From: an uncultured Legionellales bacterium | GTDB taxonomy: Bacteria; Pseudomonadota; Gammaproteobacteria; Eutrophobiales; Eutrophobiaceae | NCBI GenBank assembly: GCA_913046215.1 | Contig: CAJWRJ010000004.1 | Location: forward strand, 1-64,000 | DNA length: 64,000 nt | Direction of reading: 5' to 3' | Part shown: positions 47,198 to 57,469 of the stretch, in pieces | Position numbering within the stretch: the stretch's first letter is position 1 | How the letters are laid out: every line of letters begins with the position of its first letter | Made by a program: the position numbers and the translations under genes | Notes under the pieces: generated by a model | Databases searched by the model: none | What the model was told of the DNA's origin: nothing | What the model saw: only the letters and a program-made list of their open reading frames with translations

Positions 47198-48632
47198 AGC
47201 ACTAGATGTAGCTAAAAATATTTTTCTCGATAATAAAGGGCTTGGTGTTAATGATGTAGAAAACACACTAGGACGAGTAATGTCACCATCTATTGATCAA
47301 GCGGATCTTTATTTTCAGTCAACGCATGCTGAATCTTGGGTGCTTGAGGATCAAATCGTAAGAGAAGGTTCTCATAGTATCAATCAAGGTGTTGGTATTC
47401 GCGCAATTAGTGGAGAAAAAACTGGTTTTGCCTACTCAGATGAAATTATATTGCCTGCTTTAACGCAGGCTGCAACAGCAGCACGCTCAATTGCTAAACA
47501 GGGAAAGAGTGGTGAACAAAAAATTTTAGCTAGCGCGAACTCGCCTGTTTTATACACTGATAAAGATCCACTCAATTCGATCCCAACAGAAAACAAGGTG
47601 GATTTTTTAAAGAAATTAGATGAAGAGGCACGAAAAAAAGACCCACGAATCAAACAAGTACTAATTGGTTTAACAGGATCTCAGTCGACTATTTTAGTTG
47701 CAAATAGTGATGGAGTGTTGTGTGGAGATATCAGACCTCTTGTCCGGTTGAATATTAACATTATTGTTGAAGAAAATGGCCGTATTGAAAAAGGTGGTTC
47801 CGGGGGAGGTGGTCGGTTTGGGTATGAGTATTTTTTAAACGAAAATATGGCAATGTCCTACATTGATGAAGCACTTGAACAGGCGCTGATCAATCTTGAA
47901 GCCGAGGCTGCGCCCGCTGGTTCGATGCCAGTGGTGTTAGGACCAGGCTGGCCGGGTATTCTTCTGCATGAGGCAATTGGACATGGTCTTGAAGGTGATT
48001 TTAATAGAAAAGAAACTTCCGCTTTCTCAGGGCGTATTGGTGAACGAGTTGCCGCTGCCGATGTCACTGTTGTTGATGATGGAACAATTGAAAATAGACG
48101 TGGCTCATTAAATATTGATGATGAAGGGACGCCAACATCATGTACTACACTCATTGAGCGTGGAATATTGAAAGGTTATATGCAAGATAAACACAATGCA
48201 AAATTAATGGGTGTTCAGTCCACTGGAAATGGTCGTCGTGAATCTTATGCTCATCTACCAATGCCAAGAATGACAAATACCTATATGTTAGGTGGCGAGC
48301 GTAATCCAGAAGAGATTATTGCGTCTGTTGATAATGGACTCTACGCTGTACAATTTGGTGGTGGGCAAGTTGATATTACTAATGGGAAATTCGTTTTCAA
48401 TGCCAGTCAGGCATATAAAATTAAAAATGGTAAAGTAATAACACCAGTTAAGGGTGCAACAATCATTGGCAATGGGCCTGATGTACTAACGCGAGTCTCT
48501 ATGGTAGGAAATGATATGGCACTTGATTCAGGAATTGGAACATGTGGTAAAGATGGTCAATCTGTGCCGGTCGGGGTCGGGCAACCCACAATTAAAATTG
48601 ATGAAATCACGGTTGGAGGAACTTCTGTATAA
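47190..48632 (+). CDS. tldD: Metalloprotease TldD
   Basis: A 480-residue protein, the E. coli TldD length. The zinc motif HEAIGH is at 260-265 (LLHEAIGHGLEGDF), and the glycine-rich GKDGQSVPVGVGQPT lies near the C-terminus. TldD works with TldE (PmbA) as a heterodimeric peptidase that trims unfolded peptides, microcin precursors and the CcdA antitoxin. The partner tldE is not in this window. Confidence 0.95.
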   Translation: MSKALDVAKNIFLDNKGLGVNDVENTLGRVMSPSIDQADLYFQSTHAESWVLEDQIVREGSHSINQGVGIRAISGEKTGFAYSDEIILPALTQAATAARSIAKQGKSGEQKILASANSPVLYTDKDPLNSIPTENKVDFLKKLDEEARKKDPRIKQVLIGLTGSQSTILVANSDGVLCGDIRPLVRLNINIIVEENGRIEKGGSGGGGRFGYEYFLNENMAMSYIDEALEQALINLEAEAAPAGSMPVVLGPGWPGILLHEAIGHGLEGDFNRKETSAFSGRIGERVAAADVTVVDDGTIENRRGSLNIDDEGTPTSCTTLIERGILKGYMQDKHNAKLMGVQSTGNGRRESYAHLPMPRMTNTYMLGGERNPEEIIASVDNGLYAVQFGGGQVDITNGKFVFNASQAYKIKNGKVITPVKGATIIGNGPDVLTRVSMVGNDMALDSGIGTCGKDGQSVPVGVGQPTIKIDEITVGGTSV

Positions 48633-48737
48633 AATGAAATGAAGTGAAGTGATGCTCAAAATATTTTTCTTGTTTTTTTTATTATCTAAATGTTAAAACT
48701 TGAAGGTGTGTTTTGATTAAATAATAAAAATTTACAT

Positions 48738-49886
48738 TCATTCGTCTCTGAGCCAAATAAAAGCAACTACCAAAGCACCAGTACTCATCAGTGCTGAAAA
48801 TAAGAATATTTGCATAGAACCAAGATTCTCCCATAGATAACCACTGACTAACGTTCCTAAAGCAAGCCCTGCACCAAAGCTAACACTGCTATATAACGCT
48901 TGGCCTCTACCCTGATGCTCCCCTTTAAACTCACGATGAATATATTGAATGGCAACTGCATGATAAACACCAAAGGTTGCTGCATGCAAACATTGTGTAC
49001 ATATTAAAATAAGTAAGTTATCGACAAAATAAGCAGTAAAAAACCATCGTATTGTTCCTAGAATTAGAGTAAGGATCATTAACGAGCGTAATTGAAAATG
49101 ACTGATTGCCTTATGAATAAACATATAGACGAGAACTTCTGCAACTACAGCAATTGCCCATGCTGTGCCAATAAAACTACTCGAATAATTATGCTCCTCC
49201 AAATAAATCGAAAAAAAAGTGTAATAAGGACCATGCCCCGCTTGAACTAAAAAACAAATAACTAGTAATGAGATAATATGAGGTTTGAGTAAAACAGATT
49301 TAAAACTGTTCTTGGCTGGTTCATGTGCCTTTGTTTTAATTTCAGGTATAGATAGACTATTTAACCAAACTAATATCATTGAAAAAATAACTATTGGTAC
49401 TAAACAAATAATCGGTTTGTACTCAAACAACTTTCCTAATAAGACAACAGATATAATAAAACCAACTGAACCCCATAATCTAACTTTGGTATAACTATCA
49501 CTTCTCTCACCCAGATGTGATAGCGTAATTGCCTCAATCTGTGGCAAAGCAGCACTCCAAAAAATTGAAAATATAAAAAGGATAATAAAAAGAGACCAAA
49601 AATCCTGATACAGCAAAACAAAAACAAAAGAAACGACAGATAATAATGATGTCATTCGAATCATCTGTATCCGTTTGCCTGTATGATCCACAATCCATCC
49701 CCAAATAAAGGATGAAAAAATTTTATTGAAAACAATTATTGCCGATAAAATTCCAATCTCCTCAGCACTCATACCTAATGATTTAAGATAAGGTGACCAA
49801 TAAGGCATAAAAGCCCCAAGGGTTAGAAAAAATAGAAAATAAAAACCGGATAGCCGCCAATAAGGCAAACTATCTTTGACTACCAT
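48738..49886 (-). CDS. MFS transporter (HcaT/3-phenylpropionate permease-like)
   Basis: A 382-residue, 12-helix major facilitator protein. WRLSGFYFLFFLTLGAFMPY at the start, the helix 1-3 SLGMSAEEIGIL loop and the central QIEAITLSHLG segment match the phenylpropionate permease/nucleoside-H+-symporter-like MFS group. The substrate is not determinable; no catabolic genes are nearby. It lies 2 bp downstream of aroC on the same strand. Confidence 0.82.
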   Translation of the reverse strand: MVVKDSLPYWRLSGFYFLFFLTLGAFMPYWSPYLKSLGMSAEEIGILSAIIVFNKIFSSFIWGWIVDHTGKRIQMIRMTSLLSVVSFVFVLLYQDFWSLFIILFIFSIFWSAALPQIEAITLSHLGERSDSYTKVRLWGSVGFIISVVLLGKLFEYKPIICLVPIVIFSMILVWLNSLSIPEIKTKAHEPAKNSFKSVLLKPHIISLLVICFLVQAGHGPYYTFFSIYLEEHNYSSSFIGTAWAIAVVAEVLVYMFIHKAISHFQLRSLMILTLILGTIRWFFTAYFVDNLLILICTQCLHAATFGVYHAVAIQYIHREFKGEHQGRGQALYSSVSFGAGLALGTLVSGYLWENLGSMQIFLFSALMSTGALVVAFIWLRDE

Positions 49887-49888
49887 GA

Positions 49889-50986
49889 CTATTTACTTGA
49901 AGGAATGATAGGTGTTTCTGAAGCGACATCGGCATTTTGTGCGCGGTGTCGTAGTGCATGATCCATTATCACAAGAGCAAGCATAGCCTCGGCAATTGGT
50001 GTTGCCCGAATACCAACACAAGGATCATGTCGCCCTTTAGTCTCAACTTTAGTCGCTTTACCTGATTTATCAACTGTATTACCAGGAAGACGGATACTTG
50101 ATGTAGGTTTTAGTGCGACACTTACAATAATATCTTGTCCTGAGGAAATTCCGCCTAAAACACCGCCTGAATTATTACCAATAAAACCTTTTGGTGTTAT
50201 TTCATCGCGATGCTGTGTACCTTTTTGTTCAACGCAACCAAAGCCAATTCCCAGTTCAACTCCTTTAACGGCATTAATGCTCATCATGCCTTTAGCAATA
50301 TCCGCATCTAAACGATCAAAAATTGGTTCTCCCAAACCAACTGGAATGTTTTCCGCATGGATATTAATACGTGCACCAACAGATTCGCCTTCTTTTCGAA
50401 GCGCATCCATATAGTCATCAAGCTCTGAAACACGACTCGCATCCGGACAGAAGAAAACATTATTTTCTACTTCATTCCAATCCTTATGTTCAATTCTGAT
50501 TGGGCCAAGCTGTGACAAATACCCCCGAATAATTATCCCGAACTTTTCCTTAAGATATTTTTTTGCAATTGCGCCAGCAGCAACGCGCATACAGGTCTCA
50601 CGTGCAGAGGCGCGACCTCCTCCTCGATAATCGCGAATACCATATTTTTGTTGATAGGTATAATCAGCATGGCCTGGGCGGAACATGTCGCTAATGTTAC
50701 TGTAATCTTTAGATTTTTGATCTTCATTATCAATAATTAGACCAATAGGTGTTCCTGTAGTCACACCATCCAATACACCAGATGTAATTTTTACCATATC
50801 GGATTCTTTGCGCTGAGTAACATGTCTTGATTTTGCAGGTTTTCGACGATCTAGATCAATTTGTATATCTGCTTCTGAAAGTGTCATTCCTGGGGGGCAG
50901 CCATCCACAATACCTAAATAACCAACTCCATGGCTTTCACCAGATGTGGTTAAAGTAAATAATTTTCCGAAAGTATTACCAGACAT
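49889..50986 (-). CDS. aroC: Chorismate synthase
   Basis: A 365-residue enzyme that converts EPSP to chorismate with reduced FMN, the last step of the shikimate pathway. Signatures are [21 protein letters not shown] near the N-terminus, the [23 protein letters not shown] block and [14 protein letters not shown]. It is followed at 2 bp by the MFS gene. Start: ATG at 50986. Confidence 0.97.
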   Translation of the reverse strand: MSGNTFGKLFTLTTSGESHGVGYLGIVDGCPPGMTLSEADIQIDLDRRKPAKSRHVTQRKESDMVKITSGVLDGVTTGTPIGLIIDNEDQKSKDYSNISDMFRPGHADYTYQQKYGIRDYRGGGRASARETCMRVAAGAIAKKYLKEKFGIIIRGYLSQLGPIRIEHKDWNEVENNVFFCPDASRVSELDDYMDALRKEGESVGARINIHAENIPVGLGEPIFDRLDADIAKGMMSINAVKGVELGIGFGCVEQKGTQHRDEITPKGFIGNNSGGVLGGISSGQDIIVSVALKPTSSIRLPGNTVDKSGKATKVETKGRHDPCVGIRATPIAEAMLALVIMDHALRHRAQNADVASETPIIPSSK

Positions 50987-51051
50987 AATGGTATATTGTA
51001 TACGAAATGAAGATTTCTTACATTAACGCAGAATAAAATAAAATAACTTTT

Positions 51052-51588
51052 ATGAATATTAGCTATCTAAAAAAAACAAAAATAATTCTTTTTAGTGTTC
51101 TTTTTGGTTTTAACACATCAATACCAGCAGAGGTAACAAAGCTTAAACTAACTAATATAAATGGCTCCGAACAAATGATGAGCGAATATATCGGTCAACA
51201 AAAATGGGTTTTAGTAAATGTCTGGAGTCCAACCTGTTCATTTTGTGTTCAGGAATTGCCCAAAATAACCATATTAAAAAAAAACAACCCTGAAATAGCT
51301 GTCATTGCTGCTACTATCGACTACCCAAGCTTCGAATATGGTCGAATTGAAATTGTCAAAAAATTTCTAGAGAAATTTCCCCAAGAATACCCGATATTCT
51401 TAGCCGATATTGATCAGGTATCAGAATTAATAGATATGAGACTAGTGGGAATACCGCTAATTGCACTTTTCAACCCTAAAGGTGAGCCAGTAGCTCGTTG
51501 GCCTGGTGAAATTGAAGTTGACGAAATAGAAAACTTTATCGAAAATTTTGAAGAGGATAATGACCCGCTCTCATCAGGATTTAATTAA
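51052..51588 (+). CDS. TlpA-like periplasmic thiol-disulfide oxidoreductase
   Basis: A 178-residue exported or membrane-anchored thioredoxin-fold protein. Residues 1-26 are a signal/anchor segment. The active site is C62-S-F-C65 in WSPTCSFCVQELP, and the cis-proline region is LVGIPLIALFNPKG. TlpA/ResA-like proteins reduce cysteines in the periplasm, for example for cytochrome c maturation. There is no ccm gene nearby. It is divergent from aroC and convergent with the HD-GYP gene (4 bp apart). Confidence 0.88.
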   Translation: MNISYLKKTKIILFSVLFGFNTSIPAEVTKLKLTNINGSEQMMSEYIGQQKWVLVNVWSPTCSFCVQELPKITILKKNNPEIAVIAATIDYPSFEYGRIEIVKKFLEKFPQEYPIFLADIDQVSELIDMRLVGIPLIALFNPKGEPVARWPGEIEVDEIENFIENFEEDNDPLSSGFN

Positions 51589-51592
51589 AATA

Positions 51593-53233
51593 TTATTTAT
51601 CTATTAGTGGCTCATAGCCTGGAATATCTCGAAGATTGATCTCATCAATTTGATCTTTACTAAGATATTCATTTGCATATTTTAAGTATATTTTCTGGTT
51701 CATGAAAACATCAAATAAATCAGGATCAATATGTTTTTCTACTTTCATACGTCCTAAAATTTTAAGTGCTTGAGATAACAACATACCCTTCTTATAAGGT
51801 CTATCGCCAGCGGTTAGTGCCTCAAAAATATCAGCTATCGCGATCATTCTAGCTGGAATGGACATCTGCTCCCCATTTAATTGATTAGGATAGCCAGTGC
51901 CATCCATCTTTTCATGATGACACCCAGCAAACTCGGGGACATTTTTTAGGTGTTTAGGGTAAGGTAATGATTCGAGCATTTTAATAGTAACGGTAACATG
52001 ATTATTAATTATTTGTCGTTCTGTATCGTTGAGTGTACCGCGTGATATTTTTAAATTCTCTACTTCTTCGCTATTCAATAATGGAATCTTATTATGACCT
52101 GAGTCTTTATATTTTCTTTTTGAAATTTCTTGAATACGTTTTTTATCAAAATCTAAAAGTGATTCACCCCCTATATTATATTTTTCAATTTCTTTCTTTT
52201 CCTTTTCAAGTTCAACTAACACACTTTGTAAAGAAGCATCTTCTTTAAGAGCTTGATCAATATCATCGTAATTCATATCTTTTTTTAATATTAGCTTAAG
52301 TGCATCAATCACAGCATCTCTTTTTAATATTTCAAATCTTGTATGTACGAGATTAATACGGTCAAATATTGTCTCTAACTTAGTTGCTTTGTCGACAACA
52401 TATTCCGGTGTAGTTATTTTTCCACAATCATGTAGCCATGCCGCAACACTAAGTTCATACATTTCTGTGTCTGACATAAAGAAATTACCTAATGGTCCTT
52501 TATTAATTTCATTTGTTGCATTTGCTAACATTTCTGTTATCGCGGGAACACGACGGCAATGCCCTGCGGTATATGGTGATTTTTCATCAATTGCTGTTGC
52601 AATAAGTTGAATAAATGAATCAAATAATTTTCTCTGAGACTCAATTAATGTTTGATTAGTAATAGTAACAGCGGCCTGTGAAGCTAGTGACTCGATTAAC
52701 TGCTGGTCTAATGCACTAAATGCTACGATTTCGTTTGTGGTCTTATCAATACTATTAATTAATTGCAAAACGCCAATAATATCATGCTCATGATTTGCCA
52801 TCGGTACTGTCAAAAATGAAGTGGATCGATAGCCCATTTTTTTATCGAACGTTCTTGTGCCAGAAAAATCAAAATCAGTATTAGTGTAAGCATCCTTAAT
52901 ATTTATCGTCTTTTCGCTATTTACCGCATGCGCAGCAACCATTTGATTATTTTTGTTACCTTTTGCATCGAAAAGTGAAATTGATGGTAATGAGATTTCT
53001 TTGCCACTGGTACCACCTATATGAATTCCTAAAGAACGATTATGTAATATCTCAAATTCGAGACTATTTTTATTAGAAATATATAGAGTCCCGCCATCCG
53101 AATTTGTAATATCCATCGCTTTGACTAGTATTAGTTCGAGTAAACGATTGTGGTCTTTTTCTGAAGAAAGTGCGATACCAATCTCGGTTAACTCGCTAAG
53201 CAAACTTGAAATATTATTTAAGGATTGATCCAT
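51593..53233 (-). CDS. GAF domain plus HD-GYP phosphodiesterase
   Basis: A 546-residue signalling protein. A GAF sensor domain (about 20-195) is followed by an HD-GYP domain with H225, H268-D269 (WLHDCGK), H439-H440 and DGTGYP (444-449). The usual job is hydrolysing cyclic di-GMP. A helical, charged insertion of about 115 residues separates the HD and GYP halves (about 282-398), as in a known long subgroup. There is no transmembrane segment, so it senses a cytoplasmic ligand. No GGDEF or EAL partner is encoded in the window. Confidence 0.9.
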   Translation of the reverse strand: MDQSLNNISSLLSELTEIGIALSSEKDHNRLLELILVKAMDITNSDGGTLYISNKNSLEFEILHNRSLGIHIGGTSGKEISLPSISLFDAKGNKNNQMVAAHAVNSEKTINIKDAYTNTDFDFSGTRTFDKKMGYRSTSFLTVPMANHEHDIIGVLQLINSIDKTTNEIVAFSALDQQLIESLASQAAVTITNQTLIESQRKLFDSFIQLIATAIDEKSPYTAGHCRRVPAITEMLANATNEINKGPLGNFFMSDTEMYELSVAAWLHDCGKITTPEYVVDKATKLETIFDRINLVHTRFEILKRDAVIDALKLILKKDMNYDDIDQALKEDASLQSVLVELEKEKKEIEKYNIGGESLLDFDKKRIQEISKRKYKDSGHNKIPLLNSEEVENLKISRGTLNDTERQIINNHVTVTIKMLESLPYPKHLKNVPEFAGCHHEKMDGTGYPNQLNGEQMSIPARMIAIADIFEALTAGDRPYKKGMLLSQALKILGRMKVEKHIDPDLFDVFMNQKIYLKYANEYLSKDQIDEINLRDIPGYEPLIDK

Positions 53234-53326
53234 ATTGAAAAATCATACACTCTAATTTGATACATATTATAAAGTGTGAAATAAAATGAATTAGATTTCT
53301 AGTTATATCTGAACTGTTTTATAAAA

Positions 53327-55225
53327 TTATTTAGACATTGCGATAATCATCGAGTTTAATTTATTAATAAAGCCAACCGGATCAGTCAATTGGCCCCCTT
53401 CACTAAGTAAAGCTTGATCAAACAATATATGCGACCAATCATTAAACAGCGCATTATCTTTCTCGCTACCAATTTTTTTTACAATTGGGTGATCAGGGTT
53501 TATCTCAAGTATCGGCTTGGAGTCAGGAACAGTCTGTCCTGATGCTTGTAATATTTGCTCAAGATGTCGCCCCATATCATTTGAGTCACTCACAAGGCAA
53601 GCAGGCGAGGTTGTTAATCGCTCTGTAATACGAACATCTTTGACTTTTTCACTCATCACGCCTTTTATTCGCTCAACTAACTCATCATTTGCTTTACTAT
53701 TTTTCTTGCGCTTATTTTTATCGTCTTCGCTTTGTATGTCGCCAAGATCAAGTTCACCTTTATTGACTGATTGGAATGCTTTTCCATCAAATTCAGTAAG
53801 ATGTGAAGTTACCCATTCGTCTATTGGGTCTGACAATATCAGAACCTCGATACCCTTCTTTTTGAAAATCTCAAGATGAGGGCTACTTTTAGCCATCATG
53901 TATGAATCAGCAATAACATAATAAATTGAATTTTGACCCTCTTGCATGCGGTCAACATAGTCTTTTAAAGAGACTTTTTGCTCCTCTGTGTCCTCATGTG
54001 TACTCGAAAACCTAAATAAAAAAGATAAGTCTTCCTTATAATCTTGAGTATCTACGACACCTTCTTTCAGAACTTTACCAAATATCTTCCAAAATCCTTG
54101 ATATTTTTCTTCATCCTTCGTCATAGTTTTTAATAGACTAATTATTTTTTTCGTACAACCTGAACGAATTGAATCAACAACTTTATTTTGTTGAAGTATT
54201 TCTCTCGAAATATTTAGAGGTAGATCATCCGAATCAACAACGCCCTTCACAAAACGTAACCAAGAAGGCAAAAGTTGTTTTGCATCATCCATAATAAAAA
54301 TGCGACGAATATAAAGTTTTACTCCGTGACGCTGCTCTCTGTCCCATAAATCAAATGGCGCCCGAGAAGGCAGATATAAAAGAGAGGTATATTCGAGCTT
54401 ACCTTCAACTTTATTATGAGCATAAGCGATTGGATCCTCAAAATCATGAGCTATATGTTTATAAAACTCATTATATTCATCATCATTTATATCTTTCTTG
54501 TTACGCGTCCAGATTGCAGTTGCACTGTTTACTGTATCTTCGCCTGTAACATCTTTTTCCTCATCACTGCTCTCATCATCTTTATCCATATTAATAGGAA
54601 AAGATATATGATCGGAATATTTTGTAATAATATTCTTTAACTTAAAACTATCTAAAAATTCTTCAGCGTCATCGCGTAAATGTAGAATAACTTTTGTTCC
54701 TCGTTTTGGCTTATCGACTATTTCTATCGTATACTCACTCTCTCCTTCAGATACCCAATGAACGCCATTAGCTCTATCTTCGCCAGCTCGCCTTGTTATA
54801 ACCTCTACTTTCTTAGCAACTATAAAACATGAATAAAAGCCAACGCCAAATTGTCCAATCAGTTGTGAATCCTTAGTCTGGTCGCCTGTCAGTGAATCAA
54901 AAAACTCTTTTGTCCCAGATTTAGCAATAGTTCCAAGATTTTCAATAACCTCCTCCCTGCTCATACCTATTCCATTATCTACAACAGTAATGGTTTTTAA
55001 ATCCTTATTAAATTCTATCTTTATTTTTAGATCTGCATCTTTCTCATATAACTCATCATTCTTTAACGCCTCAAAACGTAGTTTATCTTCTGCATCAGAG
55101 GCATTTGAAATTAATTCACGTAAAAATATTTCTCTATTGCTATATAGAGAATGGATCATTAAATCTAATAATTGCTTAACTTCTGTTTGAAACCCGAGGG
55201 TTTCTTGATTTTCTTTCGCGGACAT
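53327..55225 (-). CDS. htpG: Molecular chaperone HtpG (Hsp90)
   Basis: A 632-residue Hsp90. The N-terminal GHKL ATPase carries ELISNASDAEDKLRFEAL, VVDNGIGMSREEV (71-83) and GQFGVGFYS; the middle domain has the catalytic-arginine loop around PLNISREILQQ. It folds and remodels client proteins under stress. A sigma-32-like promoter is visible upstream at 55264-55293. It is divergent from the TPR lipoprotein gene. Confidence 0.97.
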   Translation of the reverse strand: MSAKENQETLGFQTEVKQLLDLMIHSLYSNREIFLRELISNASDAEDKLRFEALKNDELYEKDADLKIKIEFNKDLKTITVVDNGIGMSREEVIENLGTIAKSGTKEFFDSLTGDQTKDSQLIGQFGVGFYSCFIVAKKVEVITRRAGEDRANGVHWVSEGESEYTIEIVDKPKRGTKVILHLRDDAEEFLDSFKLKNIITKYSDHISFPINMDKDDESSDEEKDVTGEDTVNSATAIWTRNKKDINDDEYNEFYKHIAHDFEDPIAYAHNKVEGKLEYTSLLYLPSRAPFDLWDREQRHGVKLYIRRIFIMDDAKQLLPSWLRFVKGVVDSDDLPLNISREILQQNKVVDSIRSGCTKKIISLLKTMTKDEEKYQGFWKIFGKVLKEGVVDTQDYKEDLSFLFRFSSTHEDTEEQKVSLKDYVDRMQEGQNSIYYVIADSYMMAKSSPHLEIFKKKGIEVLILSDPIDEWVTSHLTEFDGKAFQSVNKGELDLGDIQSEDDKNKRKKNSKANDELVERIKGVMSEKVKDVRITERLTTSPACLVSDSNDMGRHLEQILQASGQTVPDSKPILEINPDHPIVKKIGSEKDNALFNDWSHILFDQALLSEGGQLTDPVGFINKLNSMIIAMSK

Positions 55226-55263
55226 ATTTTAAACCTCAAAAATTCATTATTTAGCACATATTT

Positions 55264-55293
55264 ATATTTGGACTACCTCCAGTAATTTCAAGG
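55264..55293 (-). promoter_or_regulatory. Sigma-32-like heat-shock promoter of htpG
   Basis: On the minus strand CCTTGAAA (55293-55286) is followed after 14 bp by CCAAATAT (55271-55264). The heat-shock consensus is CTTGAA with 11-16 bp to CCCCATNT, so the -35 matches fully and the -10 matches at the conserved C-C-A-T-T positions. Transcription would start about 30 nt upstream of the ATG. Confidence 0.65.
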
Positions 55294-55405
55294 CCAAAGC
55301 TATAGTCGTATTTATATACTGGAGTGAAAATACTATTCAGCATATCATTATATTCGACAAAAAAAATATCCGACAATAAAAAAATTGATAAATGGAGTAT
55401 ATTGA

Positions 55406-55879
55406 ATGAACTATTATAGATTGATAATCTTAATATTACTTTCATTAAACATAGGATGTAATGAAACATACATCGTTAACGATACCAATATTAAAGTTAA
55501 TATTACTTCGATCGAACAACTAGCAGACAATGCCTATAATAATCAAGTCTGGGAAGATGTTATCAAGTATTATAGGAAATTAATAAAAATATCACCACAT
55601 GAACCAGAATTATTTTTTCGTGTAGGAAATGCTCACAGCCACTTAGGTGAAACTGATTCCGCTATTGTAGCTTATAAAAAAGCACTAGAAACTGACCAGT
55701 TTAATAGCAAGATTCTACATAATCTGGGAGTAGCTCAATTAAGAGAATCAACGAAAACATTTGTAAAATTAAAAGAACACACGAACTTAAATGATCCGTT
55801 GAATACCAGATCAAGGCTTGTAATCAATGCTATTGTTGAATTATTAAATAAAGAATCTATGACAAAATTTGAAAATTAG
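55406..55879 (+). CDS. Small TPR-repeat lipoprotein
   Basis: A 157-residue protein with a lipobox ending LNIGC at Cys18 and two to three tetratricopeptide repeats (NQVWEDVIKYYRKLIKISPHE, PELFFRVGNAHSHLGETDS, then AIVAYKKALETDQFN). Such lipoproteins serve as scaffolds at the envelope; the partner is unknown. It is monocistronic, followed by fdxA after about 105 bp. Confidence 0.75.
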   Translation: MNYYRLIILILLSLNIGCNETYIVNDTNIKVNITSIEQLADNAYNNQVWEDVIKYYRKLIKISPHEPELFFRVGNAHSHLGETDSAIVAYKKALETDQFNSKILHNLGVAQLRESTKTFVKLKEHTNLNDPLNTRSRLVINAIVELLNKESMTKFEN

Positions 55880-55984
55880 AAATGACAGAATGTAAAATAT
55901 ATTCTTTATTAATTGATATGTGTGTAGAATTAGACCCGATATATAAAATTATAAGAAAAAATATATAAAATATAAGGAAAAAAG

Positions 55985-56308
55985 ATGCCGTTTGTTGTAA
56001 CTCAAAATTGTATTAAATGTAAATACACTGATTGTGTTGAAGTTTGTCCAGTTGATTGCTTTCATGAAGGACCAAATATGCTAGTTATTGATCCGGATGA
56101 ATGTATAGACTGTACTTTATGTGAACCAGAGTGCCCTATTGAAGCGATTATGTGTGATGAGGATGTGCCTGAAGATATGAATGAATTTATAGAATTAAAT
56201 GCCGAATTATCAAAGAAGTGGCCTGTTATAAATGAAATGAAATCTCCGCCTGACGATGTAGAAGAATGGAAAGAACAAAAAGGAAAGATCAAATATTTAG
56301 AAAAATAA
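55985..56308 (+). CDS. fdxA: Seven-iron ferredoxin FdxA
   Basis: A 107-residue ferredoxin of the Azotobacter FdI type. Cysteines C9, C17, C21 and C50 plus C25, C40, C43 and C46 supply a [3Fe-4S] and a [4Fe-4S] cluster, with C12 as the usual extra cysteine ([15 protein letters not shown]). It moves low-potential electrons in the cytoplasm. It is convergent with the DUF1841 gene, a frequent neighbour. Confidence 0.95.
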   Translation: MPFVVTQNCIKCKYTDCVEVCPVDCFHEGPNMLVIDPDECIDCTLCEPECPIEAIMCDEDVPEDMNEFIELNAELSKKWPVINEMKSPPDDVEEWKEQKGKIKYLEK

Positions 56309-56317
56309 TAAATTTAA

Positions 56318-56737
56318 TTATAAAATTTTCATTAAGCATTCAATATATTCGTTTTCATCGGGAGGCATTTTCTTCGATTGTGCGTCCCATAAAATCTTAC
56401 CTAAGCATTCCATCATTTTATGTTCTGCGTTATGAGTTGAGCCAGACTGGGAGATTAGTTCATTAAAAATCCTAGTAATACCTGATGGTCTATTAGAGTT
56501 GATCTGTTCTTGTAAGGCAATATGCATACTCATGTGCAAAAAAGGATTACCATAATTATCATCTATGCTCGCATCCTCAATAGATTTTTTTGAATTAAGA
56601 TAACTATGATATTCAGGATGCTTGAGAATAACATCTAAAATTAAAACTTCTATAGTTTCTAGTGGTTGCTTATTTTTTTGTTTCTCCCATACATTAAAAA
56701 AATAAGATCTAGATTCATTTCTATCTTTAAAAAACAT
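56318..56737 (-). CDS. DUF1841 family protein
   Basis: A 139-residue protein fitting DUF1841: SRSYFFNVWEKQKNKQPLE near the N-terminus, VILKHPEYHSYL, then NPFLHMSMHIALQEQINSN, with an acidic C-terminus around LGKILWDAQ. No function is known. The family occurs beside fdxA and nth in many beta- and gammaproteobacteria, as here; nth lies 44 bp upstream on the same strand. Confidence 0.88.
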   Translation of the reverse strand: MFFKDRNESRSYFFNVWEKQKNKQPLETIEVLILDVILKHPEYHSYLNSKKSIEDASIDDNYGNPFLHMSMHIALQEQINSNRPSGITRIFNELISQSGSTHNAEHKMMECLGKILWDAQSKKMPPDENEYIECLMKIL

Positions 56738-56781
56738 TTCTCTTTACCAAAAAAATTTTTTTAACTATCATTAGAGGTGAA

Positions 56782-57432
56782 TTAGTTTTTTTCATTGCTT
56801 CTTTTACTACGATCGTTCCATTCGCAATCATCATAAATTATGCATATTTCGCATTTTGGGTTACGAGCGGTACATGTATATCTTCCATGAAGAATAAGCA
56901 AATGATGAGCATCCTTTTTGAACTCATCTGGCACATGTCTTAAGAGTTTATTTTCAACTTCAATCACATTACGCCCAGTTGCAATACCAGTTCTATTTGA
57001 TACTCGAAAAATATGCGTGTCTACAGCAATTGTTGGCTCGCCAAATACTGTATTTAATATAACATTTGCAGTTTTTCTTCCAACTCCTGACAAATTTTCT
57101 AGTGATTCTCTGGTATTCGGTACTTTTCCATTATGTTTTTCAACAAGTGTTTTACAAGTATCTATAATATTTTTTGCTTTATTATTATATAAGCCAATTG
57201 TTTTAATATGTTTTTTTAGATTATTAAGCCCCAAAGATATTATATCCTCAGGTGTGTTGGCTACAGCAAAGAGTCTTTTTGTTGCTTTATTCACACTTAT
57301 ATCGGTTGCTTGTGCTGACAATATTACTGATATTAATAATTCAAATGGAGTTTTATATATTAGCTCCGTTGTTGGCGAGGGAGTTTTTTCTTTTAAGACA
57401 TAAAAAATATGTGAACGTTTTAGTTTATTCAA
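56782..57432 (-). CDS. nth: Endonuclease III
   Basis: A 216-residue bifunctional DNA glycosylase/AP lyase removing oxidised pyrimidines. The helix-hairpin-helix LSGVGRKTAN contains catalytic K120, followed by D138 in AVDTH, and four cysteines near the C-terminus bind a [4Fe-4S] cluster. The start is TTG at 57432: its MNKLKR...PSPTTEL aligns residue for residue with E. coli Nth (MNKAKR...PHPTTEL). Confidence 0.95.
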   Translation of the reverse strand: MNKLKRSHIFYVLKEKTPSPTTELIYKTPFELLISVILSAQATDISVNKATKRLFAVANTPEDIISLGLNNLKKHIKTIGLYNNKAKNIIDTCKTLVEKHNGKVPNTRESLENLSGVGRKTANVILNTVFGEPTIAVDTHIFRVSNRTGIATGRNVIEVENKLLRHVPDEFKKDAHHLLILHGRYTCTARNPKCEICIIYDDCEWNDRSKRSNEKN

Positions 57433-57469
57433 GATAAACAGCCAGGTTTATTTAAATATTGCTCAAAAG

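Noticed and set aside
48633-48737. GAAAT/GAAGT short repeats after tldD
   Set aside because: Only about 20 bp of imperfect repetition with no structure and no conserved context; ordinary AT-rich spacer.
55226-55405. 72-codon minus-strand frame in and beyond the htpG upstream region (55251-55469)
   Set aside because: It overlaps the start of the TPR lipoprotein gene and the heat-shock promoter, and lacks a recognisable product.
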